This document shows positions 6,026 to 8,508 of a DNA stretch of 8,508 nt, one piece after another. The notes below the pieces were generated by a model. It was not told the origin of the DNA. It was given only the letters and a program-made list of their open reading frames with translations, and did not search any database. Within the stretch, counting starts at the first letter, position 1; the number at the start of each line of letters is the position of its first letter. Location: NCBI GenBank assembly GCA_019348265.1, contig JAHWJV010000128.1:1-8508 (forward strand), written 5' to 3'. This stretch comes from Gemmatimonadota bacterium. Its GTDB lineage: Bacteria; Gemmatimonadota; Gemmatimonadetes; Longimicrobiales; Longimicrobiaceae. A program made the translations under genes and the position numbers.

Positions 6026-6409
6026 ATGTACATCATCAACGTGAAGTGGCATTACGACTCGGCGCACTTCCTGAAGAACTACCACGGCAAGTGCGAGCGG
6101 CTGCACGGCCACCGCTACATCGTGGAGGCAGGCCTCGCCTTCGAGCAGCTCGGAGAGGGCGGCATGGCGTACGATTTCAGCGCCGCCAAGCGAGCGCTGC
6201 GCGATGTCACGGACGAGATGGATCACCACAACATCAACGATCTCCCGGCGTTCCAGGATCTCGAGACCAGCGCCGAGAACCAGGCGAAGTACATCTACGA
6301 TCAGCTCAAGGGCCGCCTCGGCTCCGTCTCCGACAACCTGCTCTACGTCAAGGTCTGGGAGACTCCGAACCAGTGGGCGCAGTATTCGGAGCGCACCATG
6401 CTCCTCTGA
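6026..6409 (+). CDS. queD: 6-carboxytetrahydropterin synthase / 6-pyruvoyl-tetrahydropterin synthase family (QueD-like)
   Basis: A 127-residue member of the PTPS/QueD family, which acts on the dihydroneopterin triphosphate made by FolE. The zinc-binding histidines are His14 (DSAHFL), His27 and His29 in CERLHGH. That segment also has the catalytic Cys23 in the CxxxHGH spacing used by QueD and PTPS. Other conserved features are MDHHNIND (65-72), with the Asp/His pair of the catalytic triad, and the substrate-binding Glu112 in VWETPNQWA. The ATG at 6026 is preferred because family members begin just before the first strand; a GTG at 5984 would overlap folE. No queC, queE or queF is in the window. 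The product could be 6-carboxytetrahydropterin for queuosine or a tetrahydropterin cofactor. The CxxxHGH motif alone does not separate the two, so the gene symbol is provisional. Confidence 0.9.
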   Translation: MYIINVKWHYDSAHFLKNYHGKCERLHGHRYIVEAGLAFEQLGEGGMAYDFSAAKRALRDVTDEMDHHNINDLPAFQDLETSAENQAKYIYDQLKGRLGSVSDNLLYVKVWETPNQWAQYSERTMLL

Positions 6410-6414
6410 CGGCA

Positions 6415-6464
6415 GTGCGAGAGGGCGAGAGTGCGAAAATGGCGACTCTCGCCCTTCGCACTTT
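6415..6464 (+). terminator. Long palindromic stem-loop after queD, possible terminator
   Basis: GTGCGAGAGGGCGAGAGT (6415-6432) pairs with 6445-6461 across a 12-base loop with a single one-base bulge, and TTT follows. It begins 6 bases after the queD stop codon. The long stem with a short T-run could end folE-queD transcripts. The GTGCGAGAG-type wording, repeated within the arm, also looks like a dispersed intergenic repeat. Confidence 0.6.
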
Positions 6465-6485
6465 CCCACTCTCGGACCATTCGTC

Positions 6486-7106
6486 ATGCATATCCTCGTC
6501 ACCGACATCCTCACCTGTCCGCGCTGCGGCCCGCAGTTCGGGCTGATCGTGCTCGCGGACAGGATCGAGGATCGGCGGGTGCTCACGGGCGGGCTCGGCT
6601 GCGCGAACTGCCGGAACGAGTACCCGATCCGCGAGGGGATCGCGGACCTCCGATTCGGGTTGGGCGGCGACGGCGCCGAGGCGCTGGCGCCTTTCGACGC
6701 GGAGAGGGCGTATCGTCTCGCGGCGCTGTCGGGCGTGGCAGACCGGCAGGGGAACGTTATCGTGGCGGGGGTCGATGCGGCCATGCTGGGGGAGATGGCC
6801 CGGCTCCTCCCGAACGCGCAGCTTCTCGGTTTCGGCTCGGCAGCGCCGGGTAGTGCCGAGGGGGCGAGCTGGGTGCTCACGGCGGGTGGGCTCCCGTTCC
6901 GGGACCGTACCGCGGTCGCGGCGGTGGTGGCGGGCTCGACCCATGCCGCGGACCTGCCGGAGCTGGCTCGGGTCGTGGCGCCCGGCGGTCGGCTGGTCCT
7001 CGACGGAATCGGCTCTGAAGCGGGGGCTTCTCTCCCCGCGAACGACTGGACTCTGCTGCTGGAGCAGGACGGGGTCGCGGTTGCGTCGCGCAACTCGCCC
7101 GGGTAA
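6486..7106 (+). CDS. Trm112-like zinc-ribbon protein fused to a degenerate methyltransferase-like domain
   Basis: A 206-residue protein from the ATG at 6486. Residues 1-58 form a Trm112/UPF0434-like zinc ribbon: ILTCPRC (Cys11, Cys14) and GCANC (Cys39, Cys42), followed by YPIREGIADLR, the usual end of that domain. Residues 88-206 look like the second half of a Rossmann-type methyltransferase: GNVIVAG, LPNAQLLGFGSA, LPFRDRTAVAAVVAG, then LARVVAPGGRLVLDG (160-174), a typical motif near strand 5. The glycine-rich SAM-binding motif I is not recognisable, so catalytic activity is doubtful. Trm112 proteins usually activate partner methyltransferases, so this could be a regulatory partner or a decayed enzyme. 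It lies downstream of the palindrome after queD. No clear Shine-Dalgarno site is seen. The role is unknown. Confidence 0.8.
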   Translation: MHILVTDILTCPRCGPQFGLIVLADRIEDRRVLTGGLGCANCRNEYPIREGIADLRFGLGGDGAEALAPFDAERAYRLAALSGVADRQGNVIVAGVDAAMLGEMARLLPNAQLLGFGSAAPGSAEGASWVLTAGGLPFRDRTAVAAVVAGSTHAADLPELARVVAPGGRLVLDGIGSEAGASLPANDWTLLLEQDGVAVASRNSPG

Positions 7107-7162
7107 CTTTGTCCGCTCCTGGCTTCAACGCAGCACGATTGATCCTTTCCCCGCAACGGGGC

Positions 7163-7198
7163 GCCAGCCTTCACCGTGAGGAACCGGGCTGGCTCGCT
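7163..7198 (+). terminator. Possible terminator hairpin upstream of the TPR/cutA group
   Basis: GCCAGCC (7163-7169) pairs perfectly with GGCTGGC (7187-7193), with TTC/GAA pairing possible inside. TCGCTTTT follows the stem. It lies within the 114-base gap after the zinc-ribbon gene (7107-7220), where I see no clear promoter. The T-run is interrupted, so this is a weak candidate. Confidence 0.38.
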
Positions 7199-7220
7199 TT
7201 TCATCCGCCACGCAGCCGCT

Positions 7221-7673
7221 ATGTCCTGGTGGAAAAACCTTGTTTCGGGCAGCTCCGACACCCCGCACAACACGGACTACTACCGGGAAGGCGCTGATCT
7301 CCTTCGCGAGGAGAAGTTTCACGAGGCATTGACGTCGTTCCGGCTGGCGCTGCGCGAGAACCCCAACGACACGGACGTCCTCCAGCAAATCGCCGTTACG
7401 TATACGCACATCGGGATGACCGACGAGGCCATCCGCACGTATCGCCGGGTGCTGGAGATTCGCCCGCATGCGGCGGGAGCACACTACGGTCTCGCCTTTC
7501 TGCTGCTGCAGCGTGGCAGCGCGGATGAAGGCGTGGCGCATCTGCGCGCCTTCCTGGCCCACCCGCCGCGGTTCCCCGAGGCGGCTCGCCACGTGGCGCA
7601 CGCCCGGGCGACGCTGGCGGAGCTGACGGGCGAGGAAGAGCCATTCTCGGAGCTTTCGACAGAAGATGAGTGA
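7221..7673 (+). CDS. Tetratricopeptide-repeat protein
   Basis: A 150-residue cytoplasmic protein built almost wholly of TPR helices. Repeat 1 is about residues 20-53 (YYREGADLLREEKFHEALTS through ENPND), repeat 2 about 54-87 (VLQQIAVTYTHIGMTDEAIR through EIRPHA) and repeat 3 about 88-121 (HYGLAFLLLQRGSADEGVAH through PPRFPEA). An acidic tail follows (EEEPFSELSTEDE). There is no signal peptide; the N-terminus MSWWKNLVSG is short and partly hydrophobic. The ATG at 7221 is preferred over a GTG at 7176, which would place the start inside the 7163-7193 hairpin. TPR proteins act as protein-binding scaffolds. The last 8 bases overlap the start of cutA, which implies translational coupling. The partner is unknown, but a second TPR gene follows cutA. 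Confidence 0.85.
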   Translation: MSWWKNLVSGSSDTPHNTDYYREGADLLREEKFHEALTSFRLALRENPNDTDVLQQIAVTYTHIGMTDEAIRTYRRVLEIRPHAAGAHYGLAFLLLQRGSADEGVAHLRAFLAHPPRFPEAARHVAHARATLAELTGEEEPFSELSTEDE

Positions 7674-8034
7674 GGCACTTACCAACGCGCACGAGGTGGC
7701 CAACGCGCAGGAGGTGGTACTGGTCCTCACGACCGTGCCCGACCGCGAGACCGGCGAGCGTCTCGCCGGGACCCTGGTGGACGAGCGCCGGGTGGCGTGC
7801 GGGAATCTGGTGGACGGCGTCACGTCCATCTATCGCTGGCAGGGCGGGGTGGAGAACGAGCGCGAGCTGCTGCTTCTCCTGAAGACTCGCCGGGAGCTGG
7901 TGCCGGGCCTGTTCGAGCGGGTCGCGCAGCTTCATCCCTATGACGTCCCGGAGCTGGTCGCGCTTCCCGTGGACGCCGTTTCGAACGCCTACTCCCGCTG
8001 GGTGCGGGATGAGACGACCGAGGTATCAGCATGA
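7666..8034 (+). CDS. cutA: CutA, divalent-cation tolerance protein
   Basis: A 122-residue CutA family protein, a very stable trimeric ferredoxin-like fold linked in E. coli to copper and other divalent-metal tolerance; its biochemical role is still unclear. Family hallmarks are VVLVLTTVPDRETGERLAGT (17-36), RRVACGNLVDGVTSIYRWQG (41-60) with Cys45, ENERELLLLLKTRR (63-76) and LHPYDVPEL (89-97) with His90 and Glu96. It ends with NAYSRWVRDE (107-116). The core matches the usual 105-112 residues, with a short N-terminal extension (residues 1-15) rich in Ala/Asn/His. Its ATG overlaps the upstream TPR gene by 8 bases and its stop overlaps the next TPR gene by 4 (ATGA), so all three are probably translated together. 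Confidence 0.95.
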   Translation: MSEALTNAHEVANAQEVVLVLTTVPDRETGERLAGTLVDERRVACGNLVDGVTSIYRWQGGVENERELLLLLKTRRELVPGLFERVAQLHPYDVPELVALPVDAVSNAYSRWVRDETTEVSA

Positions 8035-8508
8035 AGCAGCGTAGGGAGAAGGCCAGTGCCGGAACGCGGGACGCGGCGGCGGCTCGCGCCGCGGAAGCGG
8101 CCGCCGCTGCGGAAGTCGCGACCACGGAACCGTCAGAGGCACAGCCGGCGCCGGCGCAGGCCGCTGCGCCTCCGCAGCCGGCTCAGCCCGCTCACCTGGC
8201 GCGGGCGCACGACCTGATGGGGCGCGGTGCGTACGTGCAGGCCGCCGAGGCGTTCGGCGCGGCGTTGACGGAGAACCCCGAGGATGTGGACGCGATCGCC
8301 GGGCTCGGCGCCAGCCACCTGGCCCGCGCGCAGTTCGACGGGGCCGAGCGCGAGTTCCGCAAGGCGATCAAGCTCGCGCCGAACGCGCCGGACGGGACCT
8401 ATCAGCTCGGTGTCACCCTCTGCAAGCGTGGCGTGGATGCCGCCGACCCGCGGCAGTGGCGTCGCGCCTTCGAGCAGGGCCGGGAGCACTCGGCGCGGGA
8501 CGGCATGC
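8031..8508 (+). CDS. TPR protein with Ala/Pro-rich N-terminal linker (3' end outside window)
   Basis: The gene begins with the ATG at 8031, which overlaps the cutA stop as ATGA, and stays open to the end of the window; 159 residues are visible. Residues 1-12 are basic (MKQRREKASAG). Residues 14-55 form an Ala/Pro/Glu/Gln-rich low-complexity linker. TPR repeats follow at about 55-88 (HLARAHDLMGRGAYVQAAEA through ENPEDVDA) and 89-122 (IAGLGASHLARAQFDGAERE through LAPNAPDG), with a third beginning at YQLGVTLCKRG. No signal peptide or transmembrane segment is seen in the visible part. Both TPR genes flanking cutA share the ENP(N/E)D repeat ending, which suggests related scaffolds. The function is unknown and the C-terminus is missing. 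Confidence 0.82.
   Translation, partial: MKQRREKASAGTRDAAAARAAEAAAAAEVATTEPSEAQPAPAQAAAPPQPAQPAHLARAHDLMGRGAYVQAAEAFGAALTENPEDVDAIAGLGASHLARAQFDGAEREFRKAIKLAPNAPDGTYQLGVTLCKRGVDAADPRQWRRAFEQGREHSARDGM

Noticed and set aside
6008..7273. 421-codon open frame on the minus strand
   Set aside because: It is opposite the QueD-like and zinc-ribbon genes and crosses the palindrome and intergenic DNA. The Ser/Pro/Arg-rich product has no domain.
7125..7829. 234-codon open frame on the minus strand
   Set aside because: It is antisense to the TPR and cutA genes, both of which are well supported.

Overview
The window is GC-rich and densely coded. Every gene I can support lies on the + strand. High GC, a Tat-exported beta-propeller protein, a TonB-dependent receptor carrying an N-terminal carboxypeptidase-regulatory-like domain, a lipoprotein and weak Shine-Dalgarno sites at several starts indicate a diderm, probably soil-type bacterium. 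Gemmatimonadota is my best guess from general appearance, but no marker gene here proves it. I see no mobile element, CRISPR array, tRNA or rRNA.

Region 1 (1-1736) holds the 3' end of a PD40/TolB-like beta-propeller gene, followed by a complete Tat-exported YVTN-type beta-propeller protein.

Region 2 (1737-5119) reads as an envelope metal-handling cassette. It has a small exported protein with spaced histidines and a CxxC, a ZnuD-like TonB-dependent receptor, and a small lipoprotein with two acidic/histidine clusters. The receptor would import a metal or metal complex, and the two small proteins could bind metal at the envelope. Zinc is the best guess from the receptor family. That role is an inference from motifs and adjacency.

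Region 3 (5120-5408) is the most striking non-coding stretch. It has a near-consensus housekeeping promoter (TTGACT, 17-base spacer, TATACT) and then a ~160-nt RNA with a long closing stem, a large central bubble and a GNRA-capped terminal stem. A very strong intrinsic terminator follows directly. The architecture is that of 6S RNA, the RNA polymerase-binding regulator. A folE leader that works by attenuation is the main alternative.

Region 4 (5409-6409) has folE (GTP cyclohydrolase I) followed after 14 bases by a QueD/6-pyruvoyl-tetrahydropterin synthase family gene. These are consecutive steps from GTP to a pterin, or towards the queuosine precursor. A palindromic element lies after the second gene.

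Region 5 (6486-8508) has a protein that joins a Trm112-like zinc ribbon to what looks like a degenerate methyltransferase fold. It is followed by a tight set of TPR protein, cutA and a second TPR protein, whose start and stop codons overlap. The last gene runs off the window.
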